A stretch of 18,543 nt of DNA, from positions 1 through 18,543 of the forward strand of contig DAOMOP010000062.1 in NCBI GenBank assembly GCA_035444405.1, given 5' to 3'. The position numbers and the translations under genes are program-made. Below are positions 7,079-14,060 of the stretch, one piece after another. Source of the DNA: DAOMOP01 sp035444405. Lineage in GTDB: Bacteria > Pseudomonadota > Gammaproteobacteria > Burkholderiales > Rhodocyclaceae. The stretch's first letter is position 1; each line of letters opens with the position of its first letter. The notes beneath the pieces were generated by a model. That model was not told the origin of the DNA and ran no database searches. It saw nothing but the letters and a program-made list of their open reading frames with translations.

Positions 7079-8074
7079 ATGAGCCGTACACCCTTTTCCG
7101 ACCTCACCCCGGAGCTGATCCTCGATGCGGTCGAGAGCGTGGGCCTCGCGCCCGACGGACGCATGCTCGCGCTCAACAGCTACGAGAACCGCGTCTATCA
7201 GATCGGTCTCGCAGACGGCCCGATGATGGTCGCGAAGTTCTATCGGCCGGAGCGCTGGTCCGACGCGGCGATCGCCGAAGAGCACGCCTTCGTCACCGAG
7301 CTGGCCGCCCGCGAACTGCCGGTCGTCGCCCCGGTCGCGTTCGGCGGCGCGAGCCTGCATCATCACTGTGGCATGCGATTCGCGCTTTTCCCGCGCATCG
7401 GCGGACGCGCGCCGGAGCTCGGCGACGATGCGACGCTCGAGTGGATGGGCCGCTTCATCGGGCGCATCCATGCCGTCGGCGCGCTCGAGCCGTACCGCGC
7501 ACGCCCGGCCATCGATGTCGCGAGCTTCGGCGAGGAGCCGCGCGACTGGCTGCTCGCGCACGGTTTCATCCCCGACGACCTGCTGCCGGCGTGGACCACC
7601 ACCGTCGCGCAGGCGCTCGACGGCGTGCGCCGGGCCTTCGACCGCGCCGGCGACGTCGCGCAGATCCGCCTGCATGGCGACTGCCACGGGGGCAACGTGC
7701 TGTGGGGCGACACACGCGGCGGCGACGGCGGGCCGCATTTCGTCGATTTCGACGACAGCCGCATGGGTCCGGCGATGCAGGACCTGTGGATGCTGCTGTC
7801 GGGCGAGCGCCACGAAATGAGCGCGCAGCTCGCCGCGGTGCTCGCCGGCTACGAGGATTTCCACGACTTCGCGCCGCGCGAGCTTCATCTGGTCGAGGCC
7901 CTGCGCACGCTGCGGCTGATCCACTATTCGGCCTGGCTCGCACGGCGCTGGGACGACCCGGCCTTCCCTGCCGCCTTCTCGTGGTTCAACACGCAGCGCT
8001 ACTGGCAGGACCGCATCCTCGAGCTGCGCGAGCAGATCGCGCTGATGGACGAGCCGCCGCTGTGGGCGGTCTGA
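7079..8074 (+). CDS. srkA: Stress response kinase A (SrkA/YihE)
   Basis: This 331-residue protein is a cytoplasmic Ser/Thr kinase of the APH/HSK fold. In E. coli, SrkA counteracts MazF-linked death under stress and acts downstream of Cpx. It matches E. coli SrkA (328 residues) along its length: LNSYENRVYQ (32-41), VAKFYRPERW with K53 (51-60), the catalytic loop LHGDCHGGN with D201 and N206 (198-206), the metal-binding FVDFDDSR with D223 (221-228), QDLWMLL (234-240) and a C-terminal EPPL. The ATG at 7079-7081 gives the family's N-terminus; a GTG at 7052 would add nine non-conserved residues. Neither start has a clear ribosome site. In E. coli the gene precedes dsbA; here it stands alone. A hairpin follows the stop directly. 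Confidence 0.92.
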   Translation: MSRTPFSDLTPELILDAVESVGLAPDGRMLALNSYENRVYQIGLADGPMMVAKFYRPERWSDAAIAEEHAFVTELAARELPVVAPVAFGGASLHHHCGMRFALFPRIGGRAPELGDDATLEWMGRFIGRIHAVGALEPYRARPAIDVASFGEEPRDWLLAHGFIPDDLLPAWTTTVAQALDGVRRAFDRAGDVAQIRLHGDCHGGNVLWGDTRGGDGGPHFVDFDDSRMGPAMQDLWMLLSGERHEMSAQLAAVLAGYEDFHDFAPRELHLVEALRTLRLIHYSAWLARRWDDPAFPAAFSWFNTQRYWQDRILELREQIALMDEPPLWAV

Positions 8075-8075
8075 C

Positions 8076-8097
8076 GGTGCACGCCCGGGGCGGCACC
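8076..8097. terminator. Stem-loop after srkA (possible bidirectional terminator)
   Basis: Starting two bases after the srkA stop, GGTGC-A-CGCC / CGG / GGCG-GCACC folds into nine G:C-rich base pairs with one bulged A and a 3-nt loop. It lies between the convergent ends of srkA and the ATPase gene at 8133. No T run follows on either side, so the terminator role rests on position and stem strength. Confidence 0.4.
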
Positions 8098-8132
8098 ACC
8101 GTGGAGCCATCCGCACGCGAGCCGCTTCGGGT

Positions 8133-9098
8133 TCAGAAGCCGATCTTGCGCTTCTTGCCGGCGCGCAGGCTGTCGAGGTCGTCCGGCTCGAGGTGGTCAC
8201 GGCCGGCGAGCTTGGCGGTGCCGAACGCGGCCATCAGCGCACGGCGCTGCTCGCGCGGCGGCAGCGCGGCCAGCCGTTCCATGACGGCGAAGGGCGGATC
8301 GTCCGGAAAGCCCCAGTCGTGCGCACCGACGATCTCGCGGTAGAGGCTGCACGCGATCGCGAACGACTCGTCGGCGTCCGGCCGCGGCACCTCGTAGACG
8401 TTCATGCGGTTCAGGATCGGCTCGGGAATGCTGCGCTCGTCGTTTGCGGTGGTGATCCACAGGATGTGGCTCGCATCGATCTCGACATCGACGTACTCGT
8501 CGCGAAAACGCCGTGCGGTGTCATGCTCGAATAGCTCGTACAGCGCGCCCATCGGATCGTAGCGCGCATCACCGCCGGCCTTGTCGACCTCGTCGAGCAC
8601 GATCAGCGGGTTGGCCACGTCGCCGGCCACCAGCGCCTGCGCGACCTTGCCGGGCTTGCTGTGATTCCACTGCGCAGCCGCCCCGGACAGAATCCAGCCG
8701 GCCGTCAGCGAGCTCATCGACACGAAGTGATAACCGGTGCCCAGCCGTTCGGCCAGTGCGCGGGCGAAGTGCGTCTTGCCGATGCCCGGCTCGCCGAGCA
8801 GCAGGATGGGCGCGAACGAGACCGGCTCGTTGCCGGACACGGCGAGCGCCAGCGACTTGCGGATGTCGTCGATGACCTCGTCGAAGTTCGGGCAGCGCTC
8901 GTAGAGCGGGTCGAGCCCGTCGGCGCGGCTCGGCTTGACGACGAAGCGCGTTCCGCCCAGGCGCTTCATCCGTTCGTAGAACGCGGCGAGCGCCTCGTTG
9001 CGCGAGGGCGCGCTCTCCTCGATCGCACGATCAACGTCCTCGACCCGGTAGATCTGCCGGGCGTCGGCGAGCGGGATGCAGATATCGGTCGTGGCCAT
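8133..9098 (-). CDS. Lon-like AAA+ ATPase without protease domain
   Basis: This 321-residue AAA+ protein has Walker A GEPGIGKT (102-109), Walker B LIVLDEVDK (165-173), sensor-1 TTAND with N219 and a likely arginine finger R231 in ILNRM. The segments KPGKVAQAL (148-156), FRDEYVDVEIDAS (198-210) and SIPEPILNRM (223-232) follow the Lon ATPase module in order and spacing. Nothing like the Lon N-terminal domain or the Ser-Lys protease domain is present. The C-terminus is a basic KKRKIGF. The ATG at 9096-9098 has a strong GGGGAGGA site 4-5 bases upstream. The gene is divergent from the FolE-like gene and convergent with srkA. It probably remodels or unfolds a protein partner, which cannot be named from the sequence. 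Not a recognised named gene. Confidence 0.82.
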   Translation of the reverse strand: MATTDICIPLADARQIYRVEDVDRAIEESAPSRNEALAAFYERMKRLGGTRFVVKPSRADGLDPLYERCPNFDEVIDDIRKSLALAVSGNEPVSFAPILLLGEPGIGKTHFARALAERLGTGYHFVSMSSLTAGWILSGAAAQWNHSKPGKVAQALVAGDVANPLIVLDEVDKAGGDARYDPMGALYELFEHDTARRFRDEYVDVEIDASHILWITTANDERSIPEPILNRMNVYEVPRPDADESFAIACSLYREIVGAHDWGFPDDPPFAVMERLAALPPREQRRALMAAFGTAKLAGRDHLEPDDLDSLRAGKKRKIGF

Positions 9099-9167
9099 CG
9101 GGTCCTCCCCTGGTATTGCACGATTCGTGGGCGGCGCCGACCTCGGCGGCGGGGCGCATCACCGAAT

Positions 9168-9299
9168 TTGACAAGCAGAAGCCGTGCCGGGTTTTCATTG
9201 CACGTGCTCGGCCGGGCGCCGCACGGTGATTGCGACGCTCACCGATGAGTCGCCGAATCGCCGGCGGCGGTTCAGTCCGCACCGTACGAGGGCTATCAT
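9168..9299 (+). promoter_or_regulatory. Candidate promoter elements of the FolE-like gene
   Basis: The nearer pair is TTCAGT (9271-9276) and TATCAT (9294-9299, five of six) with a 17-bp spacer, which would give a leader of about 20 nt. Further upstream is a perfect -35 TTGACA (9168-9173) followed by only a weak TTTCAT at a 19-bp spacing. No dyad was found in that spacer. I prefer the nearer pair. Confidence 0.35.
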
Positions 9300-9327
9300 T
9301 GGGGCGAGACGTCCCGCAGGCAAGTCC

Positions 9328-9969
9328 ATGACCCAAGACCACACTCATGATCACGACCACGCACCGCGCATCGAAGGGGCCATCGGCATCCCGCGCGCGG
9401 GCGAGTTCGACCCGGCCGCCTTCGAGCGTGCCGTCACCGCCCTGCTCGAAGCCTGCGGCATCGCGCCGCAAGGCGCGCACACCGGCAAGACGGCCCGGCG
9501 CGTGCGCGAGCTGTGGCAGCGGCGGCTGCTGGGCGGCTACGAGCTGGATCCGGCCGAGGCCCTCGGCGACGGTTTCGACGATGCCCGCGACGACATGGTG
9601 GTGATCCGCGGCATCGCCGTGCACGGCGTCTGCCCGCACCATCTGGTGCCGTTTCGCGGCGTCGCCCACGTCGCCTACCTGCCGGGCGGACGCCTGCACG
9701 GCTTCGGGCGCATCGCGCGCATGGTCGACGCGATCGGCCACCGCTTCACGTATCAGGAGTGGATGACGCGCGACATCGCCGACGCGCTGATGCGCCATGG
9801 CCGCGCACGCGGCGCGGCCTGCGTGATCGAGGCCGAGCAGCTGTGCCTGCTGCTCGGCGAGGACCGCCGCGGCGACGAGCGCGTGGTCACGCAGGCATTC
9901 AGCGGTGCGTTTCGCGAGTCGGCGCAGCTGCGCAACGAGTTCCTGCACAGCTTCGACCACCGCCTCTAG
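9328..9969 (+). CDS. Divergent GTP cyclohydrolase I-like protein (T-fold)
   Basis: This 213-residue protein aligns without gaps to the C-terminal half of GTP cyclohydrolase I, which makes dihydroneopterin triphosphate from GTP for folate. The zinc ligands are kept: C102 and H105 in CPHHLVPF, and C173. QE of the active site is kept at 143-144 in TYQEWMT, as is an Arg matching E. coli R139 (R131). However, the His equal to E. coli H179 is Q171, the Arg equal to R185 is G177 (no MRG motif) and the Glu of CEHH is Pro. The N-terminus is His-rich (H5, H7, H9, H11). The ATG at 9328 gives this N-terminus; the upstream frame lacks coding character. The gene is divergent from the Lon-like ATPase. I call it FolE-family; normal activity is doubtful, and another pterin or 7-deazapurine-type reaction is possible. 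Confidence 0.85.
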   Translation: MTQDHTHDHDHAPRIEGAIGIPRAGEFDPAAFERAVTALLEACGIAPQGAHTGKTARRVRELWQRRLLGGYELDPAEALGDGFDDARDDMVVIRGIAVHGVCPHHLVPFRGVAHVAYLPGGRLHGFGRIARMVDAIGHRFTYQEWMTRDIADALMRHGRARGAACVIEAEQLCLLLGEDRRGDERVVTQAFSGAFRESAQLRNEFLHSFDHRL

Positions 9970-9989
9970 CCGGCGGCCCGAACACGCCG

Positions 9990-10331
9990 CTACTCACGCA
10001 GCGCCCACGTCCCGGGTTCGTGCGCGCGGTGCGCGCTGACGTCGAGCATCGTCACCTCCTTGCCGACCAGCATGACCGAACCGCGAAAGCGATCATTGCC
10101 CGAACCCGAGTACTCGAAATCGTAGACGCGACGCAGCGCGACGCGCCCGTTCTCGTCGCGGGCAAGCCGCGTCGAGCGGCACACCACGGTCTCGTCGAGC
10201 AGTTGAACGCCCTCGCGCGCGCAGCTCGCGCGCGCGGCCGTCATGCCGATCTCGCGCGCCTTGATCGCGTCGAACCAGATCCAGGCGACCCCAGCGAGCG
10301 CGATCAGCGCATAGAGTTCGAATGCGATCAT
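9990..10331 (-). CDS. DUF3301 domain membrane-anchored protein
   Basis: This 113-residue protein has one N-terminal membrane helix (about 4-22, LYALIALAGVAWIWFDAI). The DUF3301 pattern follows: KAREIGMTAARASCAREGVQLLDETVV, then an Arg-rich strand region and YDFEYSGSGNDRFRG. The function of the family is unknown; a single-pass anchor with a small cytoplasmic or periplasmic domain is seen. The ATG at 10329-10331 comes 21 nt after the stop of the pit gene, so the two are probably one transcript. It ends 20 bases from the end of the convergent FolE-like gene, leaving little room for separate terminators. Confidence 0.85.
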   Translation of the reverse strand: MIAFELYALIALAGVAWIWFDAIKAREIGMTAARASCAREGVQLLDETVVCRSTRLARDENGRVALRRVYDFEYSGSGNDRFRGSVMLVGKEVTMLDVSAHRAHEPGTWALRE

Positions 10332-10352
10332 GTCTGCCGATGCGTGCCGGCG

Positions 10353-11936
10353 TCAGTCGATCAGCATGCCCTTGATGGTGAAGAAGAGCAGTGCCGCCAT
10401 CAGTGCCGAGGCGGGCACCGTGACCACCCAGGCGGCGACGATGCGCAGCAGCTGCGAGCGCTTGACGAGTTCCTGACGATACACCTTGCGCAAACCCTTG
10501 CGCTCGGTCTTGGAGAAATGCGCCGGATCGAGGTGCTTCTTGGAGCGCTGCTTGAGATCGCGCAGCATCGCGCCCTTCTCGTCGATGGTCGCCGCGGTGA
10601 AGCGCTCGAGGAAGGCATCGATCGCCTCCTGGTCCCCTTCGGGGTGGTGCGCCTTGATCTCGTCGAGCATGCGCGCGTAGCTGCTCTTCAGATACTCGCG
10701 CAGGAAACCGACGCCGAACACCGCCCCGACCGCGACGTGCGTCGTGCTGATCGGAAGGCCCAGCTGGCTCGCGATGATGACGGTGATGGTCGCGGCCATC
10801 GCGATGCAATAGGCGCGCATCTGGTCGAGCTCGGTGATCTCGGAGCCGACCGTGCGGATCACACGCGGCCCGAACAGGCCCAGACCGATCGCCAGCCCGA
10901 ACGCGCCGACGATCATCACCCAGGTCGGGATCGGTGCCGCGCGGGCAATTTCACCGGTGCCCGAACTGACCACCTCGACGATGGCCGCGAGCGGCCCGAC
11001 CGCATTGGCGACGTCGTTCGATCCATGCGCGAAACTCAACAGCGCCGCGGCGAAGATCAACGGCACCGTGAACAGCTGGTTGACCCCGGCCTTGGTGTTG
11101 GCGATGGCCTGCGCACGCTGCGCAACCAGCGGTCTGACCACCACGAGGACCACCCCCGCGACGACGAAACCGATCAGAAGCGCCTGCAGCATGCCGACCT
11201 TCCAGATGCGGCTCAGGCCCTTGAGCATCAGATAGGTCCCGAACGCGAAGGCCATCACCGCGACGAGATACGGCACGGCCTTGCGCGCCGCGGCGACGAG
11301 ATCGGTCTGGTAGGTGATGCTGCGCTTGATCACGTACAGAAAGAACGCCGCGATGATGCCGCCCATCGCCGGCGAGATCACCCAGCTCGCGACGATGCGG
11401 CCGACCGTATCCCAGTTCGCGATCGCAAAACCGCTCGAGGCGATCCCTGCGCCGAGCACCGCACCGACGATCGAATGCGTCGTCGACACCGGTGCTCCCA
11501 GCACCGTGGCGATGTTGAGCCACATCGCCGCGGCCAGCAGCGCGGCCATCATCACCCACAGGAAGGTGTTCGCATCGGGGATCTGGCTCGGGTCGATGAT
11601 GCCGCTGCGGATCGTGCCGACCACTTCGCCGCCGGCGATGATCGCCCCGGCCGCCTCGAAGATCGCGGCAATCACCAGCGCCCCGCCGAGCGTGAGCGCC
11701 TTCGAGCCGACCGCCGGTCCGACGTTGTTGGCGACGTCGTTGGCGCCGATGTTCATCGCCATGTAGCCGCCGATCATCGCCGCGATGACGATGTAGAGGC
11801 TGCCCTGCGCCTCGCCGCGCACAATGGTGTAGAGCATGACCCCGATGATGAACAGCAAGGCCATGCCGAGACGGAAGAGCTCGACCCGGCCTTTTCTGGT
11901 GGCCTTTTCAAGCTCGCTGATGTGAGTGAGTTCCAC
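10353..11936 (-). CDS. pit: PiT-family inorganic phosphate transporter
   Basis: This 527-residue inner-membrane protein takes up inorganic phosphate, probably as a metal-phosphate complex with protons or sodium. The duplicated PiT signature is clear: GANDVANN (64-71) with PVSTTHSIVGA (149-159), and GSNDVANA (305-312) with PISTTHVAVGA (395-405). About ten hydrophobic helices are visible. A charged cytoplasmic loop of about 80 residues (412-493), rich in Lys, Glu and Asp, lies before the last helix. The start is GTG at 11934-11936 with a GGAAAG-like site upstream; no earlier start exists in frame. It lies 88 bases after the mazG-like gene, and an AT-rich dyad in that gap suggests its own promoter. 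The symbol is by family; several pit paralogues exist in related genomes. Confidence 0.93.
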   Translation of the reverse strand: MELTHISELEKATRKGRVELFRLGMALLFIIGVMLYTIVRGEAQGSLYIVIAAMIGGYMAMNIGANDVANNVGPAVGSKALTLGGALVIAAIFEAAGAIIAGGEVVGTIRSGIIDPSQIPDANTFLWVMMAALLAAAMWLNIATVLGAPVSTTHSIVGAVLGAGIASSGFAIANWDTVGRIVASWVISPAMGGIIAAFFLYVIKRSITYQTDLVAAARKAVPYLVAVMAFAFGTYLMLKGLSRIWKVGMLQALLIGFVVAGVVLVVVRPLVAQRAQAIANTKAGVNQLFTVPLIFAAALLSFAHGSNDVANAVGPLAAIVEVVSSGTGEIARAAPIPTWVMIVGAFGLAIGLGLFGPRVIRTVGSEITELDQMRAYCIAMAATITVIIASQLGLPISTTHVAVGAVFGVGFLREYLKSSYARMLDEIKAHHPEGDQEAIDAFLERFTAATIDEKGAMLRDLKQRSKKHLDPAHFSKTERKGLRKVYRQELVKRSQLLRIVAAWVVTVPASALMAALLFFTIKGMLID

Positions 11937-11959
11937 GCCCGACTTTCCGAAAGGTCAAA

Positions 11960-11985
11960 GGCGATATTGTTTCAGAAATATTGCC
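11960..11985. promoter_or_regulatory. AT-rich operator-like dyad upstream of pit
   Basis: GGCGATATT (11960-11968), eight bases, then AATATTGCC (11977-11985) form an inverted repeat matching at eight of nine positions. It is the most AT-rich patch in the neighbourhood, 24 bases before the pit GTG. Minus-strand hexamers nearby (TTGGGC at about 11988-11993, then AACAAT or CAATAT) could be a weak promoter overlapping it. It does not resemble a PhoB box. Confidence 0.4.
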
Positions 11986-12024
11986 GCAGCCCAATGAGCT
12001 TGCGCATGGCCAGGCGTGCGTCGG

Positions 12025-12381
12025 TCACAGTCGATCGTATTTCGTCGCCCGTCCACGCGCCTTTTCGGCCGGATAGCGTTCGGCGTTGAGAACCAGCTTG
12101 CGCTGCGCCGCGTCGGCCAGATCGATCTGCATCACGTCGGCCAGGCGCACGAGATAGAACAGCACGTCGGCAAGTTCGAGGGCCACCGCGGCGCGCTCGG
12201 GCTCGGGCAGCGCGAGCGACTCCTCGGCGCTGAGCCACTGGAAATGCTCGATCACCTCGCCGGCCTCGCCGGCCAGCGCCATGGCCAGATTCTTGGGCGT
12301 GTGGAAGCGCTCCCAGTCGCGTTCGGCGGCGAAGCGCCGGAGCGCGTCGCGGATGACGCGCAGCGTGTCGTCGTCGTTCAT
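12025..12381 (-). CDS. MazG-like nucleotide pyrophosphohydrolase
   Basis: This 118-residue all-alpha NTP pyrophosphatase probably hydrolyses non-canonical or excess (d)NTPs to the monophosphate, like the dCTPase/RS21-C6 group. The metal-binding pattern EXXE then EXXD is seen at E39/E42 and E69/D72, within LAGEAGEVIEHFQW and ALELADVLFYLVRLAD. A HTPKNLAMAL segment (27-36), typical of the group, comes before. The C-terminal NAERYPAEKARGRATKYDRL tail also fits the family. Its ATG (12379-12381) overlaps the rlmJ stop as ATGA, implying translational coupling. A GGAG about 14 bases upstream lies within rlmJ. Substrate specificity cannot be read from the sequence. Confidence 0.9.
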   Translation of the reverse strand: MNDDDTLRVIRDALRRFAAERDWERFHTPKNLAMALAGEAGEVIEHFQWLSAEESLALPEPERAAVALELADVLFYLVRLADVMQIDLADAAQRKLVLNAERYPAEKARGRATKYDRL

Positions 12382-13223
12382 TCGATGTGGTGCTCCAGAT
12401 CGTATCCGCCATGCCCGTCGATTGCGAGCGTTCCGGCGAGCCACGGCATCACGGCTTCGAGCAGCTGCGGCAGCGTCCAGGGCGGATTGACGATGTACAG
12501 GCCGCTGCCGAACATGCCGAAACCGTCGCGCGCCGGCTTGCGCACCGCCATGCGCAGGTCGAGCCAGCTCTCGGCCGCCAGCGCGGCCAGCCGCTCGGGC
12601 AGCTGCCGCGCCTCGCTGCGCGCGAGCATCGGATACCAGACGGCATAGGTACCACCGGGAAAGCGCCGCATCGCGTCACGCACGACCTCGACCACTCTTC
12701 GATAGTCGTCCTTGACCTCGTAAGGCGGATCGATCAGCACGAGGGCGCGTCGCGTCGGCGGCGGCAACAGCGCGCGCAGCGCGGCGAAACCGTCGGCCTT
12801 GCGGATCTGCACGCGGTCGCCGTCACGCACGAAGGTCTGTTCGAGCGACGCGCAGTCGGCCGGATGCAGCTCGAACAGGCGCATGCGGTCGTTTGCGCGC
12901 AGCTGCGTCATCGCCAGGGCCGGCGAGCCGGGATAAAAACTCAGCCCGCCATGTGGATTGAACTGCCGCACCGCGTCGACATAGGGCTGCAACGCGACCG
13001 GCAGATCGTCGCGCTGCCACAGCCGGCCGATGCCCTCGACGTGCTCGGAAATCTTGTCGGCGTAGCCGCCCTCGAGCGCATAGCAGCCCGCGCCGGCGTG
13101 CGTGTCGACGTACCACCATGGCTTGTCCTTGCGGTTGTAATAGCGCAACAGCTCGAGGAGCACGAAGTGCTTCAGTACATCGGCATGATTGCCGGCATGG
13201 AAGGCGTGGCGGTAACTGAGCAT
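12378..13223 (-). CDS. rlmJ: 23S rRNA (adenine-2030-N6)-methyltransferase RlmJ
   Basis: This 281-residue SAM-dependent methyltransferase modifies A2030 of 23S rRNA in E. coli. Length matches E. coli RlmJ (280). It opens with MLSYRHAFHAGNHADVLKH, has the SAM-binding segment YVDTHAGAGCY (38-48) and the catalytic DPPY at 165-168, followed by KDDY. The ATG at 13221-13223 gives the conserved start. An alternative ATG at 13250-13252 would add ten residues (MKAFASPASA) that the family lacks. Neither has a good Shine-Dalgarno sequence. It ends in a 4-base overlap with the mazG-like gene and is divergent from the gamma-carbonic anhydrase gene. Confidence 0.93.
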   Translation of the reverse strand: MLSYRHAFHAGNHADVLKHFVLLELLRYYNRKDKPWWYVDTHAGAGCYALEGGYADKISEHVEGIGRLWQRDDLPVALQPYVDAVRQFNPHGGLSFYPGSPALAMTQLRANDRMRLFELHPADCASLEQTFVRDGDRVQIRKADGFAALRALLPPPTRRALVLIDPPYEVKDDYRRVVEVVRDAMRRFPGGTYAVWYPMLARSEARQLPERLAALAAESWLDLRMAVRKPARDGFGMFGSGLYIVNPPWTLPQLLEAVMPWLAGTLAIDGHGGYDLEHHIE

Positions 13224-13320
13224 GGCGGATGCCGGAGAGGCGAAGGCCTTCATCGTACCATCGCGCGGCGCAGCCACGCTGGCGCACACGTGCCGCGATG
13301 CACCGTCGAAGTACGCGGTT

Positions 13321-13329
13321 TGCTATGAT
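13321..13329 (+). promoter_or_regulatory. Extended -10 promoter of the gamma-carbonic anhydrase gene
   Basis: TG-C-TATGAT is a full extended -10, with five of six hexamer bases matching. No good -35 is seen at 16-18 bp, which such promoters can tolerate. Transcription would start about 45 bases before the ATG at 13380. Confidence 0.45.
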
Positions 13330-13379
13330 TGCGCCGCACTGCGGCAGAGTGGCTGCCGACCCCGATGGAGACCAAAAGA

Positions 13380-13922
13380 ATGGCGATATACGCCCTTGGT
13401 GACCGTGAGCCCCGGTTCGGAGCGGGTTGCTGGGTCGCCGACAACGCGACCGTGATCGGCCTCGTCGAAGCCGGCGAGAACGTGAACATCTGGTACAACG
13501 TCGTGATCCGCGGCGACAACGACCCGATCCTGATCGGCGACAACACCAACATCCAGGACGGCTCGATTCTGCACAACGACGACGGCGTGCCGCTGACGAT
13601 CGGGCGCAACGTCACCGTGGGCCACATGGCCATGCTGCACGGCTGCACGGTGGGCGACGGCACGCTGATCGGCATCAATGCGGTCGTACTCAACCACGCG
13701 GTCATCGGCAAGGACTGCATCGTCGGTGCCAATGCCCTGATCCCCGAAGGCAAGGTCATTCCCGACCGCTCCCTGGTGGTCGGCTCGCCCGGGCGCATCA
13801 TCCGTGAACTGTCCGACGAGGACATCGCCGGCCTGCACGCGAACGCCGCGCAGTACGTCGAAAATGCGCGCCTCTATGCAACCCACGCCCGTCATATCGA
13901 TCCGCTGGTGCGCGCCAAATAG
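13380..13922 (+). CDS. Gamma-carbonic anhydrase family protein (YrdA-like)
   Basis: This 180-residue left-handed beta-helix protein carries hexapeptide repeats throughout (about 15-140), such as VVIRGDNDPILIGDNTNIQD and PLTIGRNVTVGHMAMLHGCT. The three zinc-ligand histidines fit H65, H82 and H87. The R44/D46 pair of RGD and Q59, which are structural or catalytic in the family, are present. It may hydrate CO2 or act as a ferripyochelin-binding/YrdA-type protein of uncertain role. The active site looks complete, but many bacterial members lack measured activity. The ATG at 13380 was chosen because GGAG lies nine bases upstream; an ATG at 13365 in the same frame has no such site. A hairpin follows the stop. 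Confidence 0.9.
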   Translation: MAIYALGDREPRFGAGCWVADNATVIGLVEAGENVNIWYNVVIRGDNDPILIGDNTNIQDGSILHNDDGVPLTIGRNVTVGHMAMLHGCTVGDGTLIGINAVVLNHAVIGKDCIVGANALIPEGKVIPDRSLVVGSPGRIIRELSDEDIAGLHANAAQYVENARLYATHARHIDPLVRAK

Positions 13923-13924
13923 GG

Positions 13925-13941
13925 CCGTCGCCGGGCGGCGG
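13925..13941 (+). terminator. Weak stem-loop after the gamma-carbonic anhydrase gene
   Basis: Two bases after the stop, CCGTCG / CCGGG / CGGCGG can form six pairs (one G-U) with a 5-nt loop. There is no T run. It might end transcription before the separately promoted SIMPL gene. Confidence 0.25.
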
Positions 13942-14014
13942 ATCACGGAAGCCATCGTCGCCCGCCCGCTTACCCCGGCTTACAAGCGGCAGCCCCCCGC
14001 GGGCGCAATCACGT

Positions 14015-14020
14015 TACACT
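14015..14020 (+). promoter_or_regulatory. Possible -10 of the SIMPL - MliC-like - dtd unit
   Basis: TACACT (four of six) in CACGTTACACTGC lies about 40 bases before the SIMPL gene ATG, with no recognisable -35. Just upstream, CCGCTT (13966-13971) and AAGCGG (13984-13989) form a 6-bp inverted repeat enclosing a repeated CTTAC. Confidence 0.25.
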
Positions 14021-14060
14021 GCAGGCGTTCGCGACGATTCTTCCACTCAGCTCGACATCC

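Noticed and set aside
6906..7091. N-terminal extension of the unrecognised gene by about 60 residues
   Set aside because: The extension is Arg/Gly-rich and non-coding in character, would cross the inverted repeat and promoter elements and overlaps the srkA start.
9168..9205. Second MerR-type promoter (TTGACA with a 19-bp spacer) before the FolE-like gene
   Set aside because: The spacer has no dyad and the -10 is poor, unlike the copA promoter.
9184..9327. Upstream extension of the FolE-like protein by 48 residues
   Set aside because: The added residues look like translated intergenic DNA, and they would run through the best -10 candidate at 9294-9299.
9513..12089. A plus-strand open frame of about 860 codons spanning the FolE-like gene, DUF3301 and pit
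   Set aside because: Its composition is Asp/Arg/His-rich and repetitive, and it overlaps three well-supported genes in other frames; it is a shadow.
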